Notes: a model not told the origin generated them from the letters alone. Shown: positions 35,987-49,499, counted from the first letter of the stretch. The stretch: 64,000 nt of DNA from Platycnemis pennipes (GCA_933228895.1 OW121856.1:23887805-23951804); one strand, 5' to 3'. Translations and numbers: made by a program.

Positions 35987-38689
35987 ACGTTAATATAACC
36001 TGCAGCTGAGAGGATGATATTTATCATGAACTAATAAAGATTATAATGGTATCAATTCATGCAAATCTCGAAACGTATCTTTGGTTATACATTTTGACAA
36101 CTAAAAAATTGTAATTTATTAATTCTAAACTAATTATTTTGTTTTACAAATTAATACATACAATCATTATATTAAAACTCCGCACTCATTATTCATGCAT
36201 GAAAAATCATTGTGCTAATTAAAATGTTCTAATGGGGAGTTACACTTTTACAATACATAGCCAAACCTTATTATTTGAGAATAATTGAGAACATGAGAAA
36301 AATGGGTTGAGTATAAGTATCGGTCTGAACACAAAGTCTTTCAGAATTAAAGAAATTCAACTTTTAGGCAATGCATAATTTCCGTCCACTCCCCTTAATG
36401 GTGGGTTCATAATTATTTTTAGGTAACTTGATATTATTATAAGAACATGATAATTTTCTGAAGTTTTTATCGACTCTCACAATTTATATGCATATCTTAT
36501 GAACGGCAGTACACTCGTGAGTTTTGTCATAAAGGATAATGAATTTTAAAGAGTTATGCCCTTTTGCAGGCTTCCAGTTAATGGAATGGCAGGTATCGCC
36601 TTTCGTTTGTCACTATATTTTTCCCAGATCGATAAAATTCCTTAATGAACCCACTAAAATTTGTTTTGATGTGTCCCTCGTGGCCTTAGTTATAATTTAA
36701 TCATGCTTTATCAGTACCTACAATGTTACAACTGAACAATACCATTTTGACGTGTATTCAAATCTGAAAAGGTCAGAATGTTATGAAAGAAAGGTATTAC
36801 AAGTGTCTCAAGGACGAATTTTATTATGATTTTTTCCGATCATTTTCTAAGGTAGCTAAACAAAATTCAATGCCTGTGAATATAGCAATGAATTCACGGT
36901 GAGTTTATTGCTAAAATTTCTTCTTTGTCTTTAGAGTCTTTTGAGATATTGGTGAAAATAGTGAGAATATTGCTAATCTAACGGAAATTATTTGTTGTCT
37001 TACACAAAAGTGACTTACTACCTGATGATTACATCACCCCAGCCTCTGCTAGATGGTTCAGACATTAGTGTCAGGCGCCTGTCTCTACAAAACGCAGCCC
37101 TAGAAAACCTAGTAGTACCAAAGACGAGGCATGTCAAGTGGAATTGAGGCGTTGATTGCCATGACGTGTGGCTCAAAAGCATACAGCCGTCGATCCCTCA
37201 CATAGTGCCATGTGTACTAATGAAATGGACCATAACAAATTTATAATGTCAAAGAATATCGTATTTTCCAACATTAAATTTGTAGTAGAAAAACACGAAA
37301 TTATTTTCTATAGCGAATATATAAATTAACAGGCATCATAGTCTAAAGCATTGTTTCCCCAAGAAAAATGACTATCCGCTAAGAAGTAATACCTATTTTC
37401 ACCCATAAAAATGTCATAATGATGTCAGTGTGAAGATGAAACCTGCATTTTGTTTCACTGTGCTCATTCATTTCTGCACATGGTATGTAGAAACTAATTT
37501 GATCGATATTTTACATGTTACATTGCGTTGTGAAGCCCCTACTCAAATATGAATAGGAAATAACTACAGTACAATTTCTCAAACTCTGTTACCAATGATT
37601 CCGTGATAGTTTCCCCCTGAAATCAAAATTTCATCATTAACTGTTTGCATAAAAATTAAATGTCCAAAAATTGAATTTTAGAGCAATCTTGTCAAGCTGG
37701 TTGTAGACGCTTACATTTATATCTGAAATGAATGCATAATAGCTAAAAGATTACGACATTTTGCCCCTGAACTAAGAGTTTTCCTTTAGAATCAGTACGT
37801 AGCTGGCTAATTTACAGTAGTAAAGTTTTTCCTACAACAGTTAATTACTATAACATATGTAATGATATAGTGATGCGACATGCTCGAATCAGTTGTCCCA
37901 GGGATGAAGTGGTGAAAAGAAGAGATAAGTGTTGTCTCGTAAGCTCAGAAGTGGTTTCAGTTGTCGGGGGTCAAGTGCAAACGGTTGCTCAAGTTGGAGT
38001 GCAGTAGAACCGCTGGAACACAGAATTTCACTCCCTTGAGTCAATTTCCCAGGCACCTACGTGCTTTTCACACGGATTCACTAACTTTACTGCTCTGCGT
38101 TCAGTTCGGGAATGTCGAGAGTAATTACTATCGGTAGTCAATCCATTCGTGGCAAGCCACTGCCGGTATTGTGAAGCTAGTAGTGTAGAACTTAATCAAA
38201 AAGGGCTTCGACGCACTTTTAGCATATGCGAGTGCTAACTTGCTATTTTCTTTCAGTTCCACTCTTTTCATTATTTATCAGCCATTTTTCATAACATGCA
38301 TGCCGTTATTTATGTTTTTTTGATCCTCTAAAGCGCAATAAGCAATAGTGTTAGTCTTTCAAATGAATGTTCACAGGTGCAAAAACATGTTGTGTTCGTT
38401 ATATAGTGCTAATTAGCCCAATATGGAAACGAATAAAACACTTGGTAGTGTTTACGTGACCTCAGTAGCCCTTAAGGTCCGCCCAAGCCGTGGTATGCTG
38501 TTATCTAAAAATGTGCATCTTTTATTTCCAAATTTCTGCACACTTCACCCACAAAGAGCATTTGTATCACCACACTGCTGTGTTTTCTATCATATTTCTT
38601 CACATATTTCGACATTAGGCCGAAGTAATTAATGCCGATTGAAGTCATCATAATAATTTACTGATATTAACATTTAATCTGTGAAGCCG
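35987..38689. other. AT-rich stretch with two GC-richer patches
   Basis: No gene was recognised. The segments 37015-37210 and 37860-38200 are less AT-biased and could be exons, regulatory sequence or old repeats. Their frames are short and show no motif. Confidence 0.4.
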
Positions 38690-39240
38690 AGTAACCAGCG
38701 AAGGAAAGAGAAATTGCTAGTACAATTGCCCAAGCGAAAAGGGAATTTTACCAGTTCTGCTTACAGCGGTAAATAAAAGTGTGGAATTGAGGAAACATTT
38801 CATTAGAACATTCATCAGGAGCATTATACTATATGGCAGCAAAGCATGGACAATAACAGAGGAAGAAAAGTCACTGCTGGAAGCATTAAATAATGTAGTG
38901 CTACCGTAGAATGATAAAGATAAAATGGATCAGTTGAGTGACAAACGGATAATTCTTAAAGAAGAGTAGGATAGAAGATATGTCTACCGAAAACCTAAAA
39001 AAGAAGACAGGACAACTTAATAGGCCACATCTTAAGACATGATGGCGGGATGAAGACGATAGTTGAAGGAAAACTGAACGGGGAGAATGGAAAAGGCAGG
39101 CCTCGTATGAGGTATATGGAGCAAGTTGTGAAGGATTTAAAAGAGAGGAGCTACGTCAATATGAAGAGGCTGGCAGATAAAACAATCGAGTGGAGAGCTG
39201 CGTCAAACCAATCCTAGGATTGTTCATTGATGATTGTTAA
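38690..39240 (+). pseudogene. RTE/CFDP2-like LINE C-terminal fragment
   Basis: The + strand translation gives IAQAKREFYQ, then FIRTFIRSIILYGSKAWTI with ITEEEKSLLEAL, and in another frame NLIGHILRHDGG, IVEGKLNG, GKGRPRMRYMEQVVKDL and SYVNMKRLADKTIEWRAAS. These follow the order of the region after the reverse transcriptase in RTE-clade elements and match the equivalent tail of the element at 13.4-16.6 kb in arrangement (RWVGHVMRH there, LIGHILRH here). Stops and at least two frameshifts break it. The catalytic part is absent, as in 5'-truncated insertions. It appears to be a different subfamily from the 13.4-kb element. Confidence 0.8.
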
Positions 39241-40178
39241 ACATTTATTAAAATATTCAGAAAATGGGTCAGAATATTTTTTAAAATGAATAAGCAATTT
39301 AAGTTAAAAGTTTTGTAAATAGTAAATATCGGGACAGAAAATGCAAAATATTTCCTTGTGAACTGTATTAAAAAACCTTGTTTCAATTTGCCCAAATTGA
39401 CTCTCGCCGTATATTATAAGAATTGCATGATATCTACACATATCCACACACACACTATAGCTAAAGGTGAGAGTGAAATCAAGATGAAACTTGAATTCCT
39501 AGAAAAACGTTCGCTTCCAAGCAAAATGTAGGTTAGCCTTCACGCACTCGTGAAATGGATAAAAGTCTTCATTCCTAGGTTTCATGGAATTCTAACCTAC
39601 TTTGGAAAATACCCTTTTATGCATTTGGGAATTATTTTTTTCTTCTATCAGGTACTTCTGTCGAAGAGAAATTTAAGATTAGATAATTATTTCACGAAAG
39701 GTGTTTTCTTATTTATATATGTACATAATTGCTGCTGAAACTACAATTTCCAAGTCATAGATCAGTAGCTGAAAAATGCGCACATTGCTAATCATGCGTA
39801 TACGATTTTGTCGATATTAACTTCAACCCTAAGCCAGAATGTTATATTCTCATTCCTTTAAATCATTTAATAATTTAATTTATATATTTGAGCACCTTAA
39901 ATTTCAATTGTAAATTTTATGGATGTTTACTTTAATCAATCCACACGTGGAATCAAAAAATATACATATCTAATGATTGAGATGCAAAAGAGCCTCCATG
40001 CTCATATACGAACCCGCATATCATAAAAAATAGGAACGGAACCTATGGGTGGATAATAGTTTCAGAATTGCAAAATCACAATGAAATGTTTGGCTTCCCC
40101 GGCAACCACCCTTATATTCTTCGCTTGCCTTCACTTTCAGCAGACGTGACTAAACTCTGCATTTCGGCGGCATTAAGT
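39241..40178. other. AT-rich stretch without recognisable genes
   Basis: Nothing identifiable was seen; it ends at the SINE boundary. Confidence 0.5.
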
Positions 40179-40534
40179 CAGTTGGTTATTTAGGGGTAGC
40201 GACCGACAGCTGAGGTCATTTGCGCCAATTGAAATAGGTAGGTAATTGGGTAACGGTAAGAGATTAAGAGTACAAGTTTTCAGGGAACGGAGGAAGGGTG
40301 GAGAGAAACTCGGCGTCGGCATTAGCCTACTCTTAACCGAAGACGCCAAGGGGACCAAGGCTTAACGTCCCATCCGACAAACGGAGCAATGAACTTGAAA
40401 TTCCCTCCAATAGGCACTCAAATGGGGAAATGTTTTCCACTGAAAAATCCGCAACTGCCTGGAATCAATCCCGGGCCATCAGGATGGGAGGCCAATACTC
40501 TCGTCACCACACCAACCCGTTCAGCGGCATTAAG
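40179..40534 (-). repeat. tRNA-derived SINE, family A, long copy (minus strand)
   Basis: Read on the minus strand, the head is AACGGGTTGGTGTGGTGACG, then AGAGTATTGGCCTCCCATCC and a B-box relic with CCCGGGATTGATTCC. The body contains the complement of GGAGGAAGGGTGGAGAGAAA and of the GCATTAGCCTACT segment. It aligns throughout with 48543-48842. It has extra bases between head and body and in the tail. Frames 40173-40358 and 40389-40622 are artefacts. Confidence 0.75.
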
Positions 40535-43500
40535 CGGAACCATATTTTCCATAGGAACTTTATATCTCGTGCGTATCGGTACCTGTAACGCCTTCGAGGA
40601 AGCCCTTTTTGAGAGTGATTAAGTGAGAGGATTTGGACGTTAAGGATTACTCGTCTGACAAGCAGCAAGAGTTTGAGAGGCAGTGAGGAGAAAGGTGGAG
40701 CGGGAAACGCCAGATTCTGGCCACAGGCACCGGAGGCTGTCATAATATGGTAACCAACCGACCCCTGCTTCCTGTGAATTTCTATCCTATAATGGAGATG
40801 GAATTATCTCCTCTAAATATATGCAAATGATGAGACGCGAAAGAAGAAATGTTGACGTTTAACTTCGCATATATAAAAACTTTTGGATGCATCTCCTTTG
40901 GTTCAAACGTTTCGCATTGGAGAAATATTATAAATTCCGCAATTAGCATAACCAGTTTCTGTGACAAAAAGTGAAATAGGAGAGTGATTTGATGCACAAA
41001 CATTTACGAAGAGCATTACTATCATAATAATGAGAAATTATATTTGGATATATTCCCTAACTGAGAGTGATTGAATAAATTTGTATCACAAATAACCATG
41101 CAAGTCGTGTCGCTCATAACTACTTTGGTTCAATATTAGTTAAGTGCCACATCTTCATGCCCAAAGAGCCGGACGTTGTTAGCAAGACTTAATTTTCCAG
41201 CAAATGATACAACCACTGGTGGTACAAAATGGTTTATAAAACCACTAAAATGATCCTATTGGATTCATTCATTAACACAAATATTGCTTTTGTTTAATGC
41301 ATTATTTAGTATAAAATTAGGTGAAGTAAGAATATTCATCAGATGATGAGCAGCTTTGATGACTCAATGAAATATCTAGAAACAGCTTTTCCATACTTTA
41401 CTAAATATCATCGAATAATAGAATAACATACCGTGAAACATATGTTGTGACCAAACGTACGTTTCTGCAGTGCAGCTGTGTTGAGCATTTCATAATGACG
41501 GGTACTGTTGTGTTAATTACAAACACATACATTTTCTGTAAGGGTTTATGTTAGGAATGGCCAATCACAACGGGACATCAATAGGAAGTAGGTTATATAA
41601 AAGCAATAATTTAATTAAAGCAGCATAAGAATTCGTGATATTGCTACTCCGACTTTAGTATTTTGAATAAAATTTTCACACATTATTGTACCTTATCCAT
41701 AAAAACTAAACCAGTTCTACATTTTTATCAACCTAAGCAATCAATTTGCGTACTTTCAACAAACCCTTTCTCTATTATTGTTACCTAGCCATTATTAGTT
41801 AAGTAGCACAAGATTTTCCGTATACATTCTCAATGTAAACTAAATTTTTCCTGTGCCTAATATATAAAATGAAATTTAAATGATGTTTTGCTACAATATA
41901 TGAATATTACAAAAAATATTATTTGCAAGACGATTTTAATTCCAGTATTAGGTGGTTATATAATTGAATAAATTATATGGTTTAAAATTTTGCAGAAACT
42001 CACGTCAAAAACTTCAAACAATTTCCAACTTTGCCTGAAAATAAATGCTCATAGAGTTACAATCAAAGGAATACATTTAAATAAAGGGTTCTTGAAAGGT
42101 CCACATGGAAAAAGTTGGAATAACTTTATTTTTATTTTACGTTCCATTTAACTAGGTACACTGGTTCTTTTTTTCTCGTCCAGCGTTCATTGCCACCTTT
42201 TTAGCGAGTGAACTCTTTTGTTTGAGCGTGAAATGGATCGTAGAACCAACACAAATAAGCTCTTCTTCACCTCAAGAGAGATCACACTTTGAAATACATA
42301 GTAAACGTACGAGGAAAACTGATTTCTGGGGTGAATTATTGTGGCTTCCCTGTAAGTAGAGAAATTTTATGGCTTCATTAAAATGATTCCGCGAAATAGA
42401 AGTTTGAATGTCGTTGGCGATTGAAATGGTTGTCTGAAAATGTCATAACAATCAGCTTTGTTAAGGGCTGAGAGCCTCCTAAGTGTCCCCCTTTACCAGT
42501 AGAATAGCTATTCAAATGTATGAAGATATACTGACTCTTCGTTTCTCCTGACAAAAATGCAGGTATTACGGCCACGTTGGGAAGGTATCTTTTATGGATC
42601 ACCTGTCAAAATAGTTCAAATTTCGATAACACTCGGTCACGGAAGAAAAAGATAAAGGAATTTTTATTATACATTATATTGTAACTAAACATTAAAGCGT
42701 AAGTTGTTTGGCTAAAAAGGAACAAACAAAAGCAAGGGGAACCATCACTGGATTTACGATGTTTTTGAAGTCGATTCTTTATAACAACGTTATTTGTGAT
42801 CTATGTAACTCGGCATTTTCAATCAACACTAATCAGTAAATTTTTAACTAAGAAATGATATTTGTGGCGTAAACATCTGTATCTCTAATTGTAAGTCGTA
42901 TGAATAGCTAGAAGAAATTCGTAGCATTAATAATACGTCTACTATGTTGATTTCATTACACTTACTTACTGCCGCACGAATTTCCAAAGTAAACTATTTC
43001 TATGATGAAAGATGTTTTGTTATTTTTAGAACACTCTTTGGACATGTTGTATAATCCTACGAATGATTCGGGGTACTTTGATGGCTATGTGAACAAGCAT
43101 TCTAACTCATCTATAAATACTAAAAGAATTGTGTTCCCATAAGAACGAAATGTAAGACCTATAAATCAGCCTACAGGAAATAATTATTCTTCCACCTGCC
43201 ATATTTTTAAATTCTAATCCAGGATTTTCAAACGTTTGCTTGCGGTAGATAAAAGGTTATTCAATTGATATAAATATTTTTATAGCGTGATGACAAAATA
43301 GAATTTTAGTTTTCGCATTTGTAAATAACTCTTCCAAATTATAGCTGAACGACTTGGCCAATTTCCCCTGAGCCCCGCGATTTTGCAACGATGGGCTCAA
43401 GACTGTGCTTTGTTTATCCATGATAAGTTCCACATCAATGTTATCTGCATGTATGCACAACACGTGTAGCAGGCAAGTGGTAAAATTTTATCATTTTATT

Positions 43501-44229
43501 TCGGTAACGTTTATTTTATACGGTTATTAAAATACAATAAATACTTCCTACGTAAGATCCAAAATGTGTTTAATATGAGTTTGTGATATAAGGAAAATTA
43601 CTCGTATTACACATAAATGGTATCTACATTTCATCCGTCTATCCGCTGTCCATGCAGTTTAGTGTGGTATTTTTTGCCTTTCGGGATGAATAACATTTAA
43701 ATTTAGTTCCGAATGACAGTTTACCTCTTTAGTCATGTGCCTCTGATCAAATATTACGTAATATATTGGGGTTCCTAATATATTTCTAACGATAACTGCA
43801 TTAATTTCATATTTATTGTAGAATTAGTTGTTTTCTCCCGCACAATTTTGGAATTTTGAAAGATTTATGGCGATAAAATATAATTTCAAAGAAACCTGAA
43901 CCTAATCTTGTAAATAAACCTGATATTTAATTTTCAAGATTACGATTTATATAAAAACGTCATCTTAAGAAAGAATCCAAAGTGTAAAAAATAAACTTAT
44001 TCATGAGGAACGATATGGATTTAATTGATTAATATACGCAAAATTTAGGAGTTACTATCCCATTTATATTTTTGCACATTCCAAGACAACTTACGATGCC
44101 TCTTTTTCGTATTTCTGAATTATATTTTGGAAAAAATGACCTTCCAGTGATTATTTAAAGACATTGAAGCTCATTTAGATATTTTAGATCAACGAATCAT
44201 GCTAATATGCACATAATTTTTTCACGTAC
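40535..44229. other. AT-rich stretch without recognisable genes
   Basis: A short GC-richer segment (40535-40745) follows the SINE and may be part of the insertion. Beyond it I see only motif-free short frames (for example 42378-42602 and 43257-43463, minus strand) and no repeat boundary. Confidence 0.45.
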
Positions 44230-44900
44230 CGAGGAGTCGTGAATAACTCTATTTGGACGACTTCTGTATTGCCGTATGAAAGGCGTGAAAAAGGTCAAAC
44301 CTGTTGTATCCGTGAGGACTTGGCGACTCTCTGCCTGCTCACGTGACACGTGGGTGTCGTTCGTGGGACTCCAGAGGCCACAAAGCGACCCCCCCCCCAC
44401 GTCAAAATCCCTAGCTACAACCCCTGAGGAATGTGTTTGCGCTCTCATTCAGCGCAAGCGTTGGTCCTTATCACGCACAGGCAGACGCGGATCGCTTCGC
44501 CTTCCAACCCGCAACTTCAGAGGGTACCCACTAACTCTCACAAAAGGCTCCCTCATAGCCGCCCCCTCAGGCCCACCTCAGCCTATCCTACTCGCTCGCA
44601 AGGCAAGCCGCAGCCTATTTAATAGGGCCCCTTGACGTCTACGGGCCCCGTGAGTACATAAGGCCCCCTACCAAGCTTCCTCCCTTTCAGGATGGCTACG
44701 TTGTGCTCCCCGCATCCATCTCATCACTCTTGTATGCCCGTACTTTGGACACATCAACCTCATCAATTTCAAATTTAATCCCCAACATTTTAGGCTCGGG
44801 TCATCCAAATATCCAAACAATACTCCGAAGTTCACCGCAAGTGCGTGTGGCAGGAGATGTGGTCTTATCGAAAATCGGTAAAGATATAAAAACTTGAGTG
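44230..44900. other. GC-richer patch with a 10-base C run
   Basis: Composition is GC-rich and C-biased, including ACCCCCCCCCCACG near 44389-44402. A 119-codon + strand frame at 44276-44635 is open but Ser/Pro/Arg-rich and without motif, and another frame overlaps it. This could be an exon-bearing island, but I see no evidence sufficient for a gene. Confidence 0.4.
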
Positions 44901-45351
44901 CGATCCCTACGAGAGAAGGATGAGATGGATACTTCTGACGTCATGCTCCAAAGTTACGTGTACAGCAGATGTCTTCAGTACCCAACTGCCCATTGGAGAG
45001 TGAGTGATCGAAAAGATGAAGTCGAATAGAAGTTCCTTGGCCAGTACAGTATCAATGCCATAAGAACCCAAAGTATAAGATTCCATACGGTAGCGTAACC
45101 ACCCTAACGTGAGTGAATATATTTAAAAAAAATATCTCTGTAAATTGAATCTAGCTCTACAATTAATTAACAGGCTATAGATAAATTAACATAAAAATTA
45201 TTCCAAGCGACTGTTACTATGATGTTTGCACATGAAAGTAAAATAATCACCATAAATACAGAAATAAATCACGATATCACTTTGACTCGAAAAAATGGGT
45301 ATTGAACCAAAAGGTTAGTTTTTGACAAGTGGGGATGGTTCTCATCAACAT

Positions 45352-45558
45352 ACCAATGGCGTGTAAAAGTCAAATATTCAGACAGGGGTCCATTCCTTTC
45401 CCTGGGCCACCTACAATTTCCAACTAACGTTCTGACACAGGAAATAGAACCACGAGGATTTTTAGGTGGGGGTGTCTAGGAAGATTCTTCTAGGGATTTG
45501 AACCCGGGATCTTCGGGTCTGCAGCCGAACACTCTACTCACTAGACCACAATGACATC
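45352..45558 (-). repeat. tRNA-derived SINE, family B, second copy (minus strand)
   Basis: It aligns with 32203-32412 in the same order: minus-strand head with CATTGTGGTCTAGTGAGTAG, B box GGGTTCAAATCCC (better preserved than in the first copy), then the body with the complement of CTTTCCCTGGGCCACC. Its intact B box makes it the better model for the family. Confidence 0.75.
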
Positions 45559-46377
45559 CTTAAATCCAGTTATTCTACTTGGACTTAGTAAAATAAACAA
45601 CATTTTCTAAAAATAATTTGGGCTAATTAACTTCACTGAAAATTGCAGACCACGTGTTTTGTTAAACTAGGTAACTACAGAGCTCTCATTTAGCACAGGA
45701 GTTCGATTTGAAGAAGCTCTTGAAGAGTCAAAACTCTTCACACAAAAGCATTAATTGGTAATTGGTCTTATTAGGGTCAGAGCAATAAGGAGAAGAAGAA
45801 GTTAAGGTTTTCTTTAGCAGATTCTTTGCAGACATACGCCAATGAGTAGTCTTACGAAACTCATTTCACCCACGAAATTTTTACGATGCATTTCAAAGTA
45901 ATTTCTAAGTCCCCATCATGAATAAAACAACTTTATTAGTAAAAAATGTTTCGTGATGTAAGAAATTGGATATTAGAAACAAAATCATGCCTTTATGAAA
46001 TAATTTAATGAAATAAGATGTTTGTGAACTCAAGTTTGCTAAGATTGATATCACAATTTTATTTTAAAATTATTTTTTTCCTTGGAGCAATCAGGGAATG
46101 TTGTTTTGTTCAACATTTTTGAGGTAGAAATAACTATGGATTATAACTGATTCAGGCACTTATAATGCTTAGGTTAAAAGGTGGCAAGCAAAACTTTTAA
46201 TATGAGGTCGATATTACTGGAATGCCTGACTCTGGCCAAATATTAAAGAACTTTGTCTTATGCTATAAAGAGTGAGGGGAAGTTTTTACTTCCGACTCAT
46301 CAGTTCAGTTTCATTATACAACGCGAAGATAATTAAAACCTTTAAATTTATATCACAGTTCTTTTTAATCCATCCCT
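45559..46377. other. AT-rich stretch without recognisable genes
   Basis: No feature was recognised between the two SINEs. Confidence 0.5.
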
Positions 46378-46532
46378 GTGTGGGAGATCTAGATGGTGTT
46401 GTGGCGAGAGTACTGGCCTCCCATCCAGGCAGTGGCGGATTTTTCAGTGAAAAACCGGTCCCCACTTGAGTGCATAGTGAGTAGCATTTCAAGTTCAGTA
46501 CTCCATCCATCGAATGGGACGTTAAGCTGAAT
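46378..46532 (+). repeat. tRNA-derived SINE, family A, B-box deletion copy (plus strand)
   Basis: The head GATGGTGTTGTGGCGAGAG, then TACTGGCCTCCCATCC, matches the family A heads. The next stretch jumps directly to AGGCAGTGGCGGATTTTTC, so about 20 bases containing the B box are missing relative to 48543-48842. The body follows to GACGTTAAGCTG, where similarity ends. Loss of the B box should abolish polymerase III transcription if it is not a post-insertion deletion. Confidence 0.7.
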
Positions 46533-47049
46533 ATTTCTCTTGATAAGGCATTTCCATTCACGCTGATAAAACATTTTTGGCAAATTCGATAATCGATTTC
46601 TTGGGGCTTGGGGCTAAACTGTATACCGTAATAGGTCATTTTTTCATCATGTTTCCCTGCATACCTCACCACAAAAAATTGATGCATTTCATTTTATGAC
46701 TTAAAGTCAACTTGAATAAATAAATTTAACCGAGAAGTATGACCCTTAGTTCGGTAAACGAGTCATTATAGCTCTTCAATATATTCTCAAATTGAATAGG
46801 CGTTAAATAACGCTTCTTCGGCGCACCTTCAACGCGTCACCTGCTCATAATGTGTCGCGCTGTATTTCTCCAAATGAGTCTGTTCTCGTCTGAATGACTT
46901 CCTTAGCAATGTTATAGGCGCACTTTTTCTTCAAATTCGCAAATAGGTGGGATATTGAATGATCCCGTTGGTCGTGTTGTGTGATCGGACACGGTTACGT
47001 GGTGTCTACCAATAATCTAACGGGTACTCTATCATGTAAATCTAAGTAA
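46533..47049. other. unassigned stretch
   Basis: No gene or repeat was recognised; composition rises gradually toward the next GC-rich block. Confidence 0.45.
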
Positions 47050-47710
47050 TGCTAAAAAAGAGTGCGTGCAAAGAAAAATGATTTTCTTGAATATCGCCCG
47101 CGAGAGAAAGATCGCACCTCAAGGTAAGAAAAACCTTGTAAATGGCACGAACCCGCGTAGAGAGAGCTTAGAGCTTTGTGAGTGGAGAGGGAGTATAGGG
47201 GGTTAATTAAAGAAGCGAGGAGGAAGAGGCTGAAATGAGGGGAGGCATGACTAGGAGGGGAAAGTGCAAAGTCCACCGTCCAAGGGGAATTTGGAGGGGG
47301 TTGGCCGAGGGGCGAGCCCGAGTAGGAGTTCAAAGTCCACCGAGACCTTACCCGATCGAATGGAGTTACAGGGCCTTCTCGCTTGCACTTCTTTTTAAAC
47401 AACGCCTTCAAGAATACTTTTAGCCCCGTACGCCCCTTCAAACACCCACCTTAAAGATGTTCTCTGCGCATTACACGGATCCGGCGTCTTGCAGATGATC
47501 CGGACAGAAGGACAAGCCGATCAGCTGTGCAAAAATTGTTCAGTTCACTTCTCTCCTTTTCCCCTCCGACACCTTTCACTTCTAGCAGTGGACTGTACAC
47601 CCCGATCCACTCACGTCCAGCCTACACACCCGCAAACAGGATCCGTCCGCCAGCCACACCGTCACTCACGTGACCCGAAGGCGGGAACGTCTAAACCGTG
47701 TTAATGCATG
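47050..47710. other. GC/CpG-rich block
   Basis: GC-rich, with an internal duplication of CAAAGTCCACCG (near 47267 and 47331). Open frames of up to 129 codons on the minus strand (47052-47441) are Ser/Leu/Pro-rich without domain features and overlap frames on the other strand. No promoter or exon could be assigned. Confidence 0.4.
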
Positions 47711-48542
47711 GTATGTCATGTTCACTTATATTTTTACTCGTTGAAAACAACCGTGCACACTAACGGGTAAGGTGATCTAATTAATTAGTGGGTTTGTAAG
47801 AGAGGAAATCTTCTATTTCCTGGATTCGAAACTTTTGCTCAGAATGTGACCTATAAATGATTCCCTTGTGTATACCGATTGCGGTACACAATTTATTGCT
47901 AAGAAGAAATAATTTCACCTTGAAATGGATGCTAGTCTATTCAGTACCATTGCTTATTTTTACTTTCAAAATGTGCACACATTTGCGTCCAAGAGATAGT
48001 GAAGTACTTTAGTCATTACTGTCAATGTTTTCTTCCTTTCTCTCTAAATTATCTTCCTGCAATATTCCTTCTGTCACTTTCGGTTTATATATGCAGTCTT
48101 GTTCGCAAGTTACTATTGCTCGTATTATCGGCACCTCTTCATTCAAATTTTTCAGTTCTGAAATTTTACAATTGCTTTCTGCTAACTTCTTTCTCCTATC
48201 TGCCACTAGTATGCTTTTTTAATTAACATAACAACGTATGATAATCACACAGATAAGAAATATTCTTAAAGTGGAAGTGTTACTAACCACACTTCTGTCA
48301 TAGCAATAATTCGTAATTAATATTCAATAACTATAGAGTTTTTCCAAAGAAATTTGGGGGTTGAATTATTTAAAATAACACATAACACTGATTTCCCGTG
48401 CTATATCTAAAATAAGGCGTAAACTCGCATTTTTATTGGGAAATAATCCGAAGACTACATGCGTGGGAGAAGAGGGGATACATTTGTGTATTCGGTTTAT
48501 GTACATTTATACTCCTAAACACACCTCTCACAACGGTTAGTA
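47711..48542. other. AT-rich stretch without recognisable genes
   Basis: A minus-strand 65-codon frame at 48009-48206 gives a charged peptide, but overlapping plus-strand frames are equally open and no family is recognisable. Confidence 0.45.
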
Positions 48543-48842
48543 GGTTGGTTATTCAAGGGAGGTGACCGATAGCTGAGGTCATTTGCGTCATTTAGGAAAG
48601 GTGGGTAATTGGGTAATGGTAGGAGTTTTCAGGAAACGGAGGAAGGGTGGAGAGAAACCTGGTGTCAGCATTAGCCTACTATTAACGAAAGGCGCCAAGG
48701 GTACCACGGCTTAACGTCCGACGGACGGAGCACTGAACTTGAAATGCCCTCCATGCCCACTGAAAAATTCGCTACTGCCGGGAATTGAACCCAGGCCCTC
48801 GGCATGGGAGGCCAGTACTCTAGCTACCACACCAACCCGATC
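48543..48842 (-). repeat. tRNA-derived SINE, family A, best copy (minus strand)
   Basis: The minus strand reads GGATCGGGTTGGTGTGGTAG, then CTAGAGTACTGGCCTCCCAT, then GCCTGGGTTCAATTCCCGGC with an intact B box. About 230 bp of body follows, ending in TTGAATAACCAACC. It aligns end to end with 40179-40534 and gives the family's reference structure of roughly 300 bp. The other copies in the window are 46378-46532 (+) and the mosaic at 54163-54462 (-). Confidence 0.8.
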
Positions 48843-49499
48843 CCCTCTCACAACGGAAAGCTTCAGGTTTTCAATGATTAAAAGTAACAATATTCCCTAG
48901 TTAAATATTTTTCTTCACACAAATACATATAATGTTTGCTAAATTTCTTGTTTTTTTCCCTAGGTCCCAAAGAGCTTTTTGTCAGCTTGGTGACTTAATA
49001 GGAATACAGGGCTATCCTACAAAGCCTCCTCTCAATCACGCAAGACACAACAACTCATATCCTTTCGAATTCCATTATTTTGAGGCATGCTGTTCCTATC
49101 ACTTGTTTCCTCTATGCCTGCTTTAACCTCCATATAACCTTTATCCATGGTAATGTCCTACAACCTGTGACCCACATCTCTCTGAACCTAATCATATATC
49201 CCTCATTTAGAAAGAATACCCGAATCAACGCAGTGTCCCATGTCAAACAAATCCGGGCGAAATTGACCCTTCGATGAAGCCGTAACTTCTTGGTGCCCTT
49301 TCTACCAGACTATTATATTTCGCTGCCTCCTATTCTTCCACACTTAACTCTACTTTTTTTGCGGCACTTAAGTATCAATTGCACAATTTATTTACTTTAA
49401 ATTGGTCCGCGTTCCAAACCGAACTGAACCGAACAAATATGTAATGATAACCTAATTACCATAATTATGTATCGAAACGATTATGCCAGGGTTAAGGTT
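48843..49499. other. AT-rich stretch without recognisable genes
   Basis: Only short frames with no motif are present (48932-49277). Confidence 0.45.

Noticed and set aside
44276..44635. 119-codon + strand open frame as a gene
   Set aside because: Composition-driven, with a second frame equally open; no domain, splice context or promoter was found.
47052..47441. 129-codon minus-strand open frame as a gene
   Set aside because: Located in a GC-rich block with overlapping frames on the other strand and no recognisable motif.
48009..48206. 65-codon minus-strand frame with a charged product
   Set aside because: Opposite-strand frames are equally open, the product has no family resemblance and there is no start context or exon boundary.
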